Shown: piece by piece, positions 52,201 through 59,935 of the stretch
Numbering within the stretch: position 1 is the stretch's first letter
Layout: each line of letters starts with the position of its first letter
NCBI GenBank assembly: GCA_965223435.1
Contig: CBDCWQ010000017.1
Coordinates: forward strand, 1-64,000
DNA from: CBDCWQ01 sp965223435
Lineage (GTDB): Bacteria; Myxococcota; Kuafuiibacteriia; Kuafuiibacteriales; Kuafuiibacteriaceae
Direction: 5' to 3'
Length of the DNA stretch: 64,000 bases
The notes under the pieces: generated by a model
Told to the model about the DNA's origin: nothing
Database searches by the model: none
Seen by the model: only the letters and a program-made list of their open reading frames with translations
Made by a program: the position numbers and the translations under genes

Positions 52201-54676
52201 GATCTTGGTGGGTCGCTACGGGTCCCTCGAGGGCAAGATCGCGATGATCGCTGTCCCGTGGGTTGTAGGAGCGATTGCCTATAAGGCGCTTCGTCCCCGT
52301 GCTCTTCCCAGGCTGACCAATGCGTTGGCCATTGCGTTTCTTTCGACCCTTGGAGGTTCAATGGTGAATCTGGTGTTCTCCGGTCTTATGGCTGAGGTTC
52401 CGGAGGAGGACCATCCGGAATTCGAGGTGAGGCGGGTTGGCGAAACGGGTGTTTCGCTTTCTGCCTCCATCCCCAAGAATTTTCTGGACCACCTCGAAGC
52501 CAAAATCGCCTCGTCCGTGGGCATTTCGCAACCCACGAACGCGGCATTTGCTATGACCGATTCGCCGGCGCCTTGGCCCTCATCCTCTGGCGGGCTTTCA
52601 ACGCGCATTCCAGCTTCGGTTCAGGCGATAAAAGATACACGAACCGTAGGTTCCGTCGATGATTCCGTCCTGACGGGCGTTCTTCGTACTTTGATCTCGG
52701 AAGGTGTGCTCAGCACGCCGGCTGAATCGGCAGTGCCTGATGCCCCCTTTGCGACCCCGGACTGGACCCACACCCTCCTCGACTTCTGGACGGAAGCATC
52801 CATCACCGACGACGAGTTCGTTGACGCGATGCAGTACCTCCTGACCACCCGCGCAATCGATGTTGGGTCGGGTGCCGAGCCGGCGCTGATGCCGGAGCCG
52901 AAGCTGCTCGAAGAGCCAAGTACGCCGGAGCCGTTCCCGGTCAAACTCTCCATGGGACTTTCTCCCGTCTTCGAAATCGATCCCGCCTGCGACGAAGCCC
53001 CCGGTTCCGCCGGCCTTATCGAAGGCTGGACAGAATGTGTGTCCGCAGATCTGCTCCCCGGATTTGATCCCGATCGGATGCCCTACCGCACGCAATTTGA
53101 CCTTTTACTCCCATGGCTGAGCATTGGGGGGGCTCAGCTTGAGCTCGATACCTACACCGACAGCGATGGCCGGATCACTTTCAGCGGACGTGTTCGCCCG
53201 TGCGACCCAAGCGTTACGGCATGCGACGCGCCAGCCTTAGACCAGGGGCTCCTTGCCCAAAAACTCCTTCAATTGTCGGCCCTCAGTCTCTGGGACTTTG
53301 CCGATTCGCCCATGACCCAAAAGTTCCCGGAGCTTGAGCAAGGCATCACCGGGAATTCCCGTTTGGTACTGCCGTCAATGCTTGTCCTGGTTCAGGTTGT
53401 CTACAACGCTTGGGTCTGGATTAATCCCAACCGAAGCACATTTACGAAGGCCGTATACAGCACTTTTCCCTGGATTGTAGGGGTGCTCATGGCCCGTAAC
53501 AAGCTGCGTCCTTTCGGTCGTCCTGGGGTGGATGCGATTCTTGGTGCTGCGCTGTTCACTGTGGTCGGCGTCAACGTTGCAGATTTTGGACTTGATCTCG
53601 CAGGGTACTTCGATGTCCCCGAGGAGGACATCCCTTCCATCTCGCTTCGGTCAGGACCTGATGACGTTGTGTCGTTTTCGGTGTCGTTCGCCAGGGAGAT
53701 TCGGTGGCCTGACCACGTCCCCAATGAACCCCTTCTTGACGAAACCACTCGCGCCGCGTTCGTGCAAAAACTCAACCAGGCTGAAGAGTCAAGTACGCCG
53801 GAGCCGTTGCCGGTCAAGCTCTCCATGGGGATTTCTCCCGTTTTCGAAATCGAACCGGCCTGCGACGAAGCCACCGGTTCGGCCGGTGTCATCGAAGGCT
53901 GGACGGCCTGTGTGTCCGCAGATTTGCTCCCCGGATTTGATCCCGATCAGATGCCTTACCACACGCGATTCGACTTTTCGCTCCCATGGCTGGACGTTGA
54001 GGACGCTCAGCTTGAGGTCGATACCTACGCCGAGAGCGATGGTCAGATCACCTTCAGCGGACGTCTTCGCCCCTGTGACCCAGGTGCTTCGGCATGCGCT
54101 GCACCAGCCCTGGACCAGGGCCTCCTCGCCCAAAAACTTCTTCAATTGTCCGCGCTCAGTCTCTGGGACTTTGCAGACTCCCCCATGACCCAAAAGTTTC
54201 CCGAGTTTGAGCAAGGCGCTGGAGGGATCCTTAACTCGGTGATGCCAGCAGTGCGTGTTGTGTTTCTCGCCGTGTACAACGTGTTCATTTGGCAGCTCGA
54301 TCGCCCCACTTTTGTCAAAGTGGCATACAGTGCTCTCCCTTTCATTGTTGGGCTTGTCGCAGCCCGCAATAAGCTAAGGCCCATCGGCCGTTCGGGCTTG
54401 AACAGGATTCTTTTTGCGGCGGCACTCACCGCGATGGGTTTGGGGGCGACCGACTATGGGCTCCAGGCTTCAGGGTACTTCGATGTCCCCAAGGAAGTCC
54501 CCAAGGAAGACATCCCCTCCATTTCTCTCATAGCGGGGCCCGATGACGTCGTGTCGTTTTCGGTGTCGTTGCCCACGGAGATACTCTGGGATGGCCTGGT
54601 TCCCAATGAACTTCTTTTGGACGAAACCACTCGCAGCGAGTTTGGGCAAAAACTCAACCAACCGGAACCGTACTAA
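43205..54676 (+). CDS. Giant lipoprotein D: FN3-like, BNR propeller, two alpha/alpha regions, XRE-like HTH, three hydrophobic C-terminal modules
   Basis: A 3,823-residue protein with a lipoprotein signal ending ATLLSAC-GGG. GWHLLTNLD matches the N domain of E. An FN3-like segment lies at about 190-275. The BNR-like propeller follows, with LIWSEANKVYYA and Asp-box SEDGGVHW (about 806). The toroid-like region at about 1130-1580 has WAYTQGIALAQ, GWPFSRNT, EHNLDTLSVLNHA and HTAIDNCSW. A Cys-rich insert at about 1957-2000 ends CCGP. A second helical repeat region (about 2006-2270) is shared with A, and an XRE-like HTH stretch lies at about 2710-2776. Three copies of a 290-residue module begin near 2846, 3239 and 3530. 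Each has a beta-rich, disulphide-bearing half and two or three long hydrophobic segments. The hydrophobic part suggests membrane insertion. No catalytic motif was found. Confidence 0.9.
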   Translation: MKAFKSVLFSVHSRLRPLGAACWLVIGLGLSCATLLSACGGGRPEAQGEQAGRNQSLSAPGWHLLTNLDARDLKELMSLPDARLAVFEGVHASGDTEPAFKHHPTLTEVMVGRTVWVYVAKEGEAIDFAQLQPPHDEGDFASMEPRAVSAYRDSPMSSVDGKAVASETETGVLRAPPDGDALLFEPLPPSGLVASAESGRVHLRWVGPQRFIDGRVLPENLSFRIYQNEVPVADSSAWTYAADMPQAGKSHTYFVTSVLKLSGREFESDRSSIVELDVDDLRGPPRGTFGAPSNVGVGEGVRLPAVPKVGFGTLGDATYTHLVYVAKGAAPRTDEVHYQRSLAFARSGSFAEAAPLVEAPASWVITEATLAAHGARLVVGWIETQGDGAKSRIRIIESLAAGEVGSFSAPRTLRKDVRGLRSLDMAFDHLGRHHLIWSEANKVYYALDFEVDADPHGVWVNVFDEHKRWINHEEVRYWQVTQGDDCGDACCTDGYEDAYSLGHELDPRTQKPKGPYLKRTEETYVENPSLHVDGDKVTIIARQTRMFDNYPYRNPDWQGAHVSFFGPLIAVGQGDAPGSSGQGCALQGAMRYQMGFQWAQAKSPYACLPTIPQDALLLMQADEDHAQTADWGKNDFYAYDGQRGHPLFWYQRRFEGMWFEDDQIKVAQRPLHPGAWSRPETVSRSVPEVVDAKLVVMAVEESVEQGWRRGVWKREAFDREPVPGERVQFEEAFQNWRISTVDRFLSERAGDYTRCHEGQNEAMGAFGPSYASVYTAPGGRMVTVYEKGTSKNPNEPTGNPLYVAISEDGGVHWSVPDEPMAYGYLPSLGIAQRGEVGVVYYQPESETTAAKEVAASGNLRAVSDQGQDSGRIVVARSPDGKAFTHEVLNQLPGDSSAPGALMPAYPIHPRVYGTEADAFLGVPTLATYGDFWLAAWVGAPAGPAEKPTIALARASGGPIQQKSVVAWVPEAVTAQESFKATLACVDEHQVLTRGCATQTMTFRAGGRAFSGLAGLTGSGTNTLNGQKTVWLGGTTANAPLLSLAPAAAFTVFDGLSPDAQLAEGPASVVASSAPESTISLQPTEVIAPDVHGNHQRATDLLDALYRPGIQREYLAVEGNEDNDYLVRYGRAWAYTQGIALAQHARHGDDRAIALAQNICDSAVVSEGGTAIKGWPFSRNTEEDTWEDARLVTGANAWVVHGLGVFMVSGPFGALSEGDQAFYADCYGRALLGLSFHRAGVVFDGLLSENASAQWLMTAGTTTEGLQAAPAPHRLGLTEDPKLEFAYYDILDIIGYDTFRPDLEPTIKTFYRDTNGDKIPETESERRLVEGDEDVFDRLRRPAVAKNVVTEHNLDTLSVLNHARHHWGTLSPHLPESVVAELGGFEGLTTWRDGLKEAIFTELWHETDGRVVTGGGIDGGAFAANEHTAIDNCSWLAISVDYEALTPIEQHKLVRCLHYTIDVFVKPDLTFNKVKYRGAFYFPNSFKDPYIEANSDNERLYHLEATAGLILGLVTFVDALKDAFPEDTIRFEQEATQLWASMQRFLADNGVPYSSIRIQDVMTELPSATAAIWFIDVYDYYEARQQDLDRPLKHYARAESLARVGQWAARRLQSSTAALWQRDGDSPANAPRSGNRVRAVRALRASRPAAYPLAAAGAFTHEAWYRLRQNEYQGANNRSLVVRRSRTDVPALHQGTAFLGQEETKQVVRLRQLVDGTDAKTGIVHNPDRLQGVDARLGDGQFDYAPVNWTSVRAEVAFSEPPISALSPVAYENLSVTGRIDDQFISGPSSEYYVLLSHVNGLDQKEHLLAAASVDEDGTFGWSKDAFYVFGLGTPNQDTLVMRLFERGGHGPHGQDRMIAVTGSALPIVKDKLYDWRSGEWGSIEDSRTYVATLEGSRGAWYFHQDPAIGAPSPTHALLTGYDPQSATVAQVSLRTHLSSRLLVSEKRSVGSERVGSCEAMGGSCLALSGAEDGCRTEALWPVEAVCPADGDGRGTLCCGPADLRNEQSITFLEDQALAILAALSRRDSEMAAAWVEGLLATAQVSEEDGVRRTEFPYVVDSGRARALSAYYQTGAQMLALYALGAYLKEPRGGHPDARPNARRIWAWDVLQDVLSTLLDRYQKEGQNWLFSGSGDPQALARVLADPVAVRAPGPLDADGMQPVFEMGSLSDQVYAFFAIDMALAVARDRETKDPAWVSRLTAVRQGLQEALAVDFQDDGRLNPFVGVHAPPGGWGDRLDVHVLYTLYSFAQGDPVGGRAAWDRVISIVAAGGPLQSVSLAEDGDSSSPPPAPLAPNQGVSPFANGKTAVRLPNVAGSLAGALLAKRAASVLDPRLEELALNDFGHIAEMAGSTRDFAGLLLAEDPNGFLGVTTGSLLGQNSFALQSLAFSSPTYLRDYEPIMHARLQDRYFDALFSLLASEYKPYVFDVLLRRLTMVEFAVGAVEDRSRTTVWAAEYEALFEPTLFATVDRLKNLCDLGYPGISAIPPATHPIQVALGLSCEDTSAQFVRLLKQRIGGLSTPDLASVLDHPHDALDMTAFSRALHAVGKEEGVYDRDDPNFLAGSLFWGQLTGPVRTHVLKKRSTEVLAQYGRMLPLLSFSPEVKAEDVSQALRTRLTEILENAVLDASSSGQTVFFERAGIDFVSLANDRSWDHVSRIHTEYQTLDEGVSTLQPTLLGRSIPIPGGAAPKRALDALAGPPVEPGVGRAEIQENVRLLRHFLNQEAKGDLPAAAALAGFTADELHRMMASGKVRQAEFAELAEGLGLSQDAIESWMPRWTFLPADSATYRVEVLKEPIEILDVHQGLLGPVGALAVASPGNPFTDTELSLVEAPKSTGGAPFQLLADGVTILEAGGRCLSEAYGAETVWEGDTCVAASVIPGLDLTDLPYQGQLDLSVPGFSASSVQLEVQTFVEADERIAFTAEILACASKEVACDAPEVDRFAMAQNLLSWLALDTVQGVVNSGMAQQGLIDQQGASGRFVMTNAILLGSIVIQDALILVGRYGSLEGKIAMIAVPWVVGAIAYKALRPRALPRLTNALAIAFLSTLGGSMVNLVFSGLMAEVPEEDHPEFEVRRVGETGVSLSASIPKNFLDHLEAKIASSVGISQPTNAAFAMTDSPAPWPSSSGGLSTRIPASVQAIKDTRTVGSVDDSVLTGVLRTLISEGVLSTPAESAVPDAPFATPDWTHTLLDFWTEASITDDEFVDAMQYLLTTRAIDVGSGAEPALMPEPKLLEEPSTPEPFPVKLSMGLSPVFEIDPACDEAPGSAGLIEGWTECVSADLLPGFDPDRMPYRTQFDLLLPWLSIGGAQLELDTYTDSDGRITFSGRVRPCDPSVTACDAPALDQGLLAQKLLQLSALSLWDFADSPMTQKFPELEQGITGNSRLVLPSMLVLVQVVYNAWVWINPNRSTFTKAVYSTFPWIVGVLMARNKLRPFGRPGVDAILGAALFTVVGVNVADFGLDLAGYFDVPEEDIPSISLRSGPDDVVSFSVSFAREIRWPDHVPNEPLLDETTRAAFVQKLNQAEESSTPEPLPVKLSMGISPVFEIEPACDEATGSAGVIEGWTACVSADLLPGFDPDQMPYHTRFDFSLPWLDVEDAQLEVDTYAESDGQITFSGRLRPCDPGASACAAPALDQGLLAQKLLQLSALSLWDFADSPMTQKFPEFEQGAGGILNSVMPAVRVVFLAVYNVFIWQLDRPTFVKVAYSALPFIVGLVAARNKLRPIGRSGLNRILFAAALTAMGLGATDYGLQASGYFDVPKEVPKEDIPSISLIAGPDDVVSFSVSLPTEILWDGLVPNELLLDETTRSEFGQKLNQPEPY
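52919..54664 (+). repeat. Tandem 873-bp in-frame duplication at the 3' end of gene D
   Basis: Copy 2 (52919-53791) and copy 3 (53792-54664 and on to the stop) each begin AGTACGCCGGAGCCGTT at an exact 873-bp (291-codon) offset. A more diverged copy 1 precedes them at about 51740-52560. The order of divergence indicates stepwise growth of the protein by module duplication. Confidence 0.9.
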
Positions 54677-54906
54677 GGGGTGTCTTCAGTTGGATGACCG
54701 ATATTTTCTCCATCTTTGACTCCCACCGCAGCCAATCGATACCTCATGCCAAGAAGAGTGGCGCTCAGCTTCTCATGGTGCGTTGCCACCGGCGATGATC
54801 TCGAGCGATCTGCTGTGAAAGCGGCCATGCGCAAAGCACCTTCGTCTCCCCTGCACCCGCGCCCGGGATGTTCATCCACTGATCCCTCGGTTCGCTTCTT
54901 TTGGCG

Positions 54907-57900
54907 TTACCTTAGGACAAAGCGGTCGGTAAAGGGTGTACCTTGGGTGGTGATGAATTCGACGCTGAGTTCGGCTTCGCTTGCATGCATGAGCAGATAG
55001 CCTTTGGTGTCGGAGGCTTCTTCGCCACACCAGTGGTGAGAAAAGTTGCCTGCCTCCGAATCTGAATGATCACACTTGGTCATGCTTCGGCCTGCGGTTC
55101 CGACGATTACAAAGACCGTGCCAGCGTGTTTCCTGTAGATCGCATCGTCTCCGCTGTCGGAGATGGTGCCGACGCCATTTTCCACAACCTTGGTGAGCGC
55201 GTGGGAGCGCTGGTAGTCGTGGTCGTGTCCTTGGAGCACGAGGTCGACGTGTTCGTCTACCAGGAGCTGTGCGAAAGATTCGCCGATCTCACACGACTTA
55301 TTGCCCATTGTGATGCAGTTCTTGTGCATGCCAACGATGACCCAATCGCCTTCTGCTTGGGCGCTTCTTATCGCACTGATAAGCCATGCCTGTTCTTTGC
55401 TTCCGCTTCGGTACTTGTAGTCTACGCCATCGACAACCAGATCTGGCGCCGTGCCAATGAAAGTCACGGGACCAAGGTCTGAGGCAAAGTTGACCGTATA
55501 CCCGCCAGGCCCCAAATCGCTTCCGAGCCGGTCTGGCATGCAGTCGGCGAAGGCCATAATGTGCCCGTCTACGCGGCTATCCTCTTCGTGGTTCCCGGCA
55601 ATGAGCTGAAGAGGGTAGTCTTCAGCGAGGTAGGTATGAACCCAGTCGCACCAAGCTTTCTCGGGTACGATTTCACTGTACGAAACGTCCCCGAGAAGAA
55701 AGAAGGAATGAAGAGAACGGTTTTTGATATCGGTCATCACCGTCCCTGCTCGGTCGTCTTTGCCGCCGAAGTCACCGGCTGCGCCAAAGGTGATGCTTTT
55801 GGGATCCGGCTCTTCTGGGCAAGAGCCGCAGTCCTGACTGCAGGTGGCGCAGTCCTCATCGGTCTGGCAAAGGCCATCACCACAGGCTCCCGGGCAGCTA
55901 CCGCAGTCGGTTGCGCAGCCGGTACAGTCTTCGGGGGGTTCACATAGTGCGTTCCCGCATACCGGGCTGTCTGGTGTTTCGCCTCCGTTTTGATGAAGCG
56001 CATCGATATAGGCACCATGGCCAGAGGCACTCGACCACTCCAGCGCGCTTTCTACCGACGTACCCTCACCCCACTCATTGAAAGAAGTTATGAGGTGCCA
56101 TTCTGCGCCCGAGACGACCATGTCTCGAATATTTTTCTTAAACCGGTCTAGATCACGCAGCAAATAGGGTCGATCGCCACCGGGTTCATCGGCATCCAGT
56201 TGGTGCCAAAAGCCAGGCGCGATGTTGACCGACCCAGTGACAGAAGGATCCTCGGGGCGGTGTTCGTGGTAAGCGAGCGCAGGGCCATATTGGTGCCATC
56301 CATCGGGCTGGGTTTCACAATTTTCCCACCCCGGGAACACTTTCATGACTACATAGAAGTTGCGCGATGCGTTTGCCTTCATCCAGCGCTCGACCACCTC
56401 ACATTGGGTATCATCAGCGTTGTAAACGAAGATGACCGGACGTGTCTGTACGCGGAGAAACGATGGATGGTGGGCGTAGTGCTCCAGGATGTAGTCAAGG
56501 TCGGGACCCGGATCGGGATCGTGGGTGCCTTCGATTTCGTAGTATAGGGAAACTCGAAATTGGGGCGCGACTCTTTGCGCGGTATCGAGAAGTGCCGGGA
56601 GCCGGGTGTCTTCGGATTTTTCTTTCACACCCCACCAAGAGCTGATCGCGGCATCGACTTTCCCATGAACCATGGCCTGAATATGGGCCTCGAGGGCCAC
56701 AGGGTCGCCCGAATCGTAGACCCCGAGACTGGGTGTGTACTTGGTCCCCAAACCGGTGAAAAGTTCTGGAAACCATGGGTAATAAAACGCTGCCCGAATC
56801 GGAAAGCTGGGCTGATAGTCTTCTCCTGGCCCTGGGTTGTCTCCCGGTACCGGGTCATCGCTTGGCTCTGGGGGCGGCATGGATGGAGCCCCCTCGGTGA
56901 TTTCGAGTACGGGGCCGTGAGGTCCGGACTCGCGGCTGGCAAATCGAAATGCGCTGCTGCTCGGGGTCGTGAGGCCGAGTTCGAGCGCATGGGTGCCATT
57001 GAGCAGTAAAGTTACATCGATGTAGACCTCGGTTTTTGAAGAGAGTGCACTCTCTTCAATCGCCGGGGGATGGATGAGCGTTGGAGCGTTCTGAAAGGTC
57101 AGCGTAGCCTCGTCAATGGGTTCACCGCTTACTTGGTGCACGTGCAGGGGCCCCGGAGAGTCTTCCTCGACAGTCAGACGGATGTACGCCGATTGCGCAG
57201 TCGCCAGGCGCGGGGATTCGAATCGCAAAAAAGCATCCTTCCTGCTCGAGGCATCGACGAGGAGGTACGACCGACTTGCGTAGTTTCGGTCCGGTCTCGT
57301 CTCCTTCACATATCCGTCGCTGTGCGCGGGAATCGCGGTGAACGATGTCTGTGTATCATCGGTTCCTTCGAGGGCCAATCTCGGGGCGTGGGAATCAGAT
57401 TCTCTACTCGCAATGCGAATCGATGTGGGTCCCGTCGTCTTGACGGCGAAATCGACGACGCTTGCGCCTCGGACCATCTCGCTCACGTCAAACTCAATCC
57501 AGCTATCGGTTGACACCCCCTCGGTGTGCGCGACCAGATGCTGCACTGTGGAAGGCTTGTTTTCGAACGTGATGCTGTTTTCCGTCCATGGCCCATCCGT
57601 ACGGTATACCTCGATACTTTGACGGCTGCCTGATTCGGCGAACAGAAAAAGGCGTGCCCGAGAAAAGGTTTGATCGATGGGCTCAAAGCGAAGATGGGCC
57701 ACTTGAACCGGACTTTCATCAATTCTCAGGTAGCTTAGTTGTCCGGTATTCTGGTCGGGTTTGTTTGCGCTGACGTAGGCGTCAGCCACCGGAGTGATAC
57801 CGGAAACAAGTGCGACCTGAGCCTCTCGCCCCTCACCGCCTCCGGAGCCACATGCCATCGCCAGGAGCGCTACCCCCCAGACTGGCACAAACAGGTTTCG

Positions 57901-57918
57901 TACCCCGTTGTTCCTCAT
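54907..57918 (-). CDS. Lipoprotein fusion: two DNRLRE domains, GH99/WbsX-like domain, Cys-rich linker, metallophosphoesterase
   Basis: I place the start at ATG 57918 (MRNNGVRN), with AAGG just upstream and a lipoprotein signal ending LLAMAC. The longer frame to 58017 is not signal-like. Two DNRLRE-type beta domains (about 38-190 and 195-350) contain WTENSITFENKP and DEATLTFQNAP. A GH99/WbsX-like (beta/alpha)8 domain at about 385-640 has FYYPWFPE, AAISSWWG and the typical SFNEWGEGTSVE (about 610). Cys-rich repeats (CGNALCEPPEDC) link to a C-terminal calcineurin-like phosphoesterase: GDFGG (about 713), LLGDVSY, GNHEED (about 775), GMHKN and GHDHDYQRS (about 896). Both metal-site halves are present, so it is probably an active phosphatase or phosphodiesterase at the surface. 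Fusion of glycosidase and phosphoesterase suggests degradation of phosphorylated surface polysaccharide. Confidence 0.88.
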   Translation of the reverse strand: MRNNGVRNLFVPVWGVALLAMACGSGGGEGREAQVALVSGITPVADAYVSANKPDQNTGQLSYLRIDESPVQVAHLRFEPIDQTFSRARLFLFAESGSRQSIEVYRTDGPWTENSITFENKPSTVQHLVAHTEGVSTDSWIEFDVSEMVRGASVVDFAVKTTGPTSIRIASRESDSHAPRLALEGTDDTQTSFTAIPAHSDGYVKETRPDRNYASRSYLLVDASSRKDAFLRFESPRLATAQSAYIRLTVEEDSPGPLHVHQVSGEPIDEATLTFQNAPTLIHPPAIEESALSSKTEVYIDVTLLLNGTHALELGLTTPSSSAFRFASRESGPHGPVLEITEGAPSMPPPEPSDDPVPGDNPGPGEDYQPSFPIRAAFYYPWFPELFTGLGTKYTPSLGVYDSGDPVALEAHIQAMVHGKVDAAISSWWGVKEKSEDTRLPALLDTAQRVAPQFRVSLYYEIEGTHDPDPGPDLDYILEHYAHHPSFLRVQTRPVIFVYNADDTQCEVVERWMKANASRNFYVVMKVFPGWENCETQPDGWHQYGPALAYHEHRPEDPSVTGSVNIAPGFWHQLDADEPGGDRPYLLRDLDRFKKNIRDMVVSGAEWHLITSFNEWGEGTSVESALEWSSASGHGAYIDALHQNGGETPDSPVCGNALCEPPEDCTGCATDCGSCPGACGDGLCQTDEDCATCSQDCGSCPEEPDPKSITFGAAGDFGGKDDRAGTVMTDIKNRSLHSFFLLGDVSYSEIVPEKAWCDWVHTYLAEDYPLQLIAGNHEEDSRVDGHIMAFADCMPDRLGSDLGPGGYTVNFASDLGPVTFIGTAPDLVVDGVDYKYRSGSKEQAWLISAIRSAQAEGDWVIVGMHKNCITMGNKSCEIGESFAQLLVDEHVDLVLQGHDHDYQRSHALTKVVENGVGTISDSGDDAIYRKHAGTVFVIVGTAGRSMTKCDHSDSEAGNFSHHWCGEEASDTKGYLLMHASEAELSVEFITTQGTPFTDRFVLR

Positions 57919-58145
57919 AGCCTTATGGTTGTTGTCGACCGCTATGCCGGCCGGCGAGTAGCCCACCCGATCTCTAAGAATTATCTGCATTGAACCTCCC
58001 ACGACACGACCTAGCAAACACTATGCCTTTCTCGGACCCTCCATCGGTCAGGTGAAACTAGGCCTGCGTCTGGGTCTTCAGGGACCCGGCCTGGCGTCCC
58101 CTGGGTCGTTTGAGACCCACGTCTATCCAGGAGCCCAGGGAATGA

Positions 58146-59768
58146 TTAGGGCTTAAGCCGCAGTTTTTTGCGAAGCACACCCTGCTTAGGGACGTCGAGG
58201 ACCACCGATTTTTCGATGCCAAATTCTTGGTTTCGAAGGACAAGACGTACGCGGCCGACGGGTAGCGACGCTTTGACCAAGGGGGTGGGGCCGAGGTTGG
58301 TGCCGCGATGGTGGACCGTTGCCCACGGAATGGTTTCAAGGGTGACTTGGCCGTATCCGGGGGCGTTGTGGGTGGAACTTTTGGTGCGTCTTTTTCGTTT
58401 GGGGACCCTTCTTTTTCTCACTTTTGGCCTCACCGAGACTCTTCCGCCTGGCTTGGGGTGCCTTTGTGAAGTGGTCTTGTTTTTAGGCTCGGGCGGAGGG
58501 GTAGGCTCTTTCGCTCGAGGGGGGGCTTGAGAAAATGGTGCCGCTGTGGGTTCGCGGGAGCCGGAGGCTCGCTCGTCGCCTTGGGTATCGGCTGGTTTCG
58601 CTCGCCTGGGTGTGGTCAGGGTGATCATAAGGCCAAACATTCCGAGGAAAGCGGCCATCACCATCAGAGCTAAACGAGTGGATCTTTGGCGTTTTTTCGC
58701 TGGTTCTACGGGGCTGCGAAGTGTTTTAGTGGGGGCGTTATCGATGCCATTCTCATCACGGAGCGGTTTGTGGGCGGTCAGTGTGCCTTGTTCGACAAAT
58801 CCGTGGGCCACGCGCGGTGCGGTCTGATAGGACTCGGGCACATCCTGGTTGAAGAGCCGTTCGAGATATTGTGCAGTGGCTTTCGGCTCGTAACGGCGAT
58901 TGACGGATGTTTCGATGTCACGGAGTGCGAGAGAAAGTTCTTGCTCCAGGATGTGGGCACTTTGAGGGCGGAGGCCAGGGCGCCACTGCAGGGTCTGCAC
59001 CGTCAACGAAGCCAACTGCTCTGGGATAGCTCGGGTACGGAAGGGGGGGGCAACGCTGTATAGCTCCTTGTCACAAAGACGGCTGCTAAGACTGGCTTGC
59101 GGGAAGAGGCGCTTCGCGGACAGGAATTCGTGCAGTACCACGCCGACCGAAAAGAGGTCGCTTCGTCGGTCGACGTCGTGGCCGCTGAGAAGCTCCGGGG
59201 ATGCATAACTCGGTTTGCAGCGAACGGTTCCGTCGATGGTCTCGTGGTTTTGGGTGGCGCTTTTTGCAATGCCAAAGTCGATCACCTTGAGGGCACCCTC
59301 GACGGTTACGAACAGGTTGTCAGGACTGATGTCGCGGTGGACGGTGTTGAGCTGTTCTCCCTCGTCTGACCGAACATTGTGGGCAAAATCCAATCCGCGG
59401 CAAGCGTCCCTCACGAGCCCAACTGCGATTTCTAGAGGCAGCTCAATCGCTTGCCGCGACAGCTCTTTTTGGATATCTCGAAGACTCCAGCCCACCAACC
59501 ACTCCAAGGATATGTAGTGCTGACCGTCGATCTCTCCATATTCGTAGATACGGGCAATATTGGGGTGGACGAGGAGCATGCCGAGTCTCGCTTCGTCTTT
59601 GAAGAGGGACGCCACTTCGTCATCGACGACCAGGGTAGGCAGAATTCGTTTGATGACGACAATGCGCAGAACGCCTTGAGGCCCGACTTCTCGAGCTAAA
59701 AACACTTCGGCCATCCCGCCGGAGCCGAGGCGCTGCTGGAGCTCAAATTTCCCGAATCTTTCAAGCAC
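58146..59768 (-). CDS. Transmembrane Ser/Thr protein kinase with PEGA-like C-terminal domain
   Basis: The start is GTG 59768. The kinase domain (residues about 7-300) has the Gly loop GSGGMAEVF, VVIKRI with the ATP-binding Lys, HRDISPDN (about 144-151) and DFGIAKS (about 163), with an activation segment ending SYASPE. All catalytic residues are present. A cytoplasmic linker precedes one membrane segment (about 364-383, LALMVMAAFLGMFGLMITL). A Pro- and basic-rich stretch follows, then a PEGA-like beta domain (GYGQVTLETIPWATV, NLGPTPL). This PASTA-less bacterial layout is common in Myxococcota. Divergent from a TPR membrane protein gene and upstream, on the same strand, of the GH99/phosphoesterase gene. 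Its substrate is unknown; the FHA regulator at 61907 is a candidate partner. Confidence 0.92.
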   Translation of the reverse strand: MLERFGKFELQQRLGSGGMAEVFLAREVGPQGVLRIVVIKRILPTLVVDDEVASLFKDEARLGMLLVHPNIARIYEYGEIDGQHYISLEWLVGWSLRDIQKELSRQAIELPLEIAVGLVRDACRGLDFAHNVRSDEGEQLNTVHRDISPDNLFVTVEGALKVIDFGIAKSATQNHETIDGTVRCKPSYASPELLSGHDVDRRSDLFSVGVVLHEFLSAKRLFPQASLSSRLCDKELYSVAPPFRTRAIPEQLASLTVQTLQWRPGLRPQSAHILEQELSLALRDIETSVNRRYEPKATAQYLERLFNQDVPESYQTAPRVAHGFVEQGTLTAHKPLRDENGIDNAPTKTLRSPVEPAKKRQRSTRLALMVMAAFLGMFGLMITLTTPRRAKPADTQGDERASGSREPTAAPFSQAPPRAKEPTPPPEPKNKTTSQRHPKPGGRVSVRPKVRKRRVPKRKRRTKSSTHNAPGYGQVTLETIPWATVHHRGTNLGPTPLVKASLPVGRVRLVLRNQEFGIEKSVVLDVPKQGVLRKKLRLKP

Positions 59769-59935
59769 CCCGTGTCATGGTACCGCATCGCAGCTGGCGG
59801 AGGCTGGGCAACGCTGGCGAAGCTCGGGAGAAGTTGCGTACCTTTGCCGGTTGGTCGCCTCGTGTGGGTTTTTCTCGGTCGAGGGCGCACACCGACACTG
59901 ATGAAAGCGCTCAAGGACTGGATTAAGGTGGCGCT

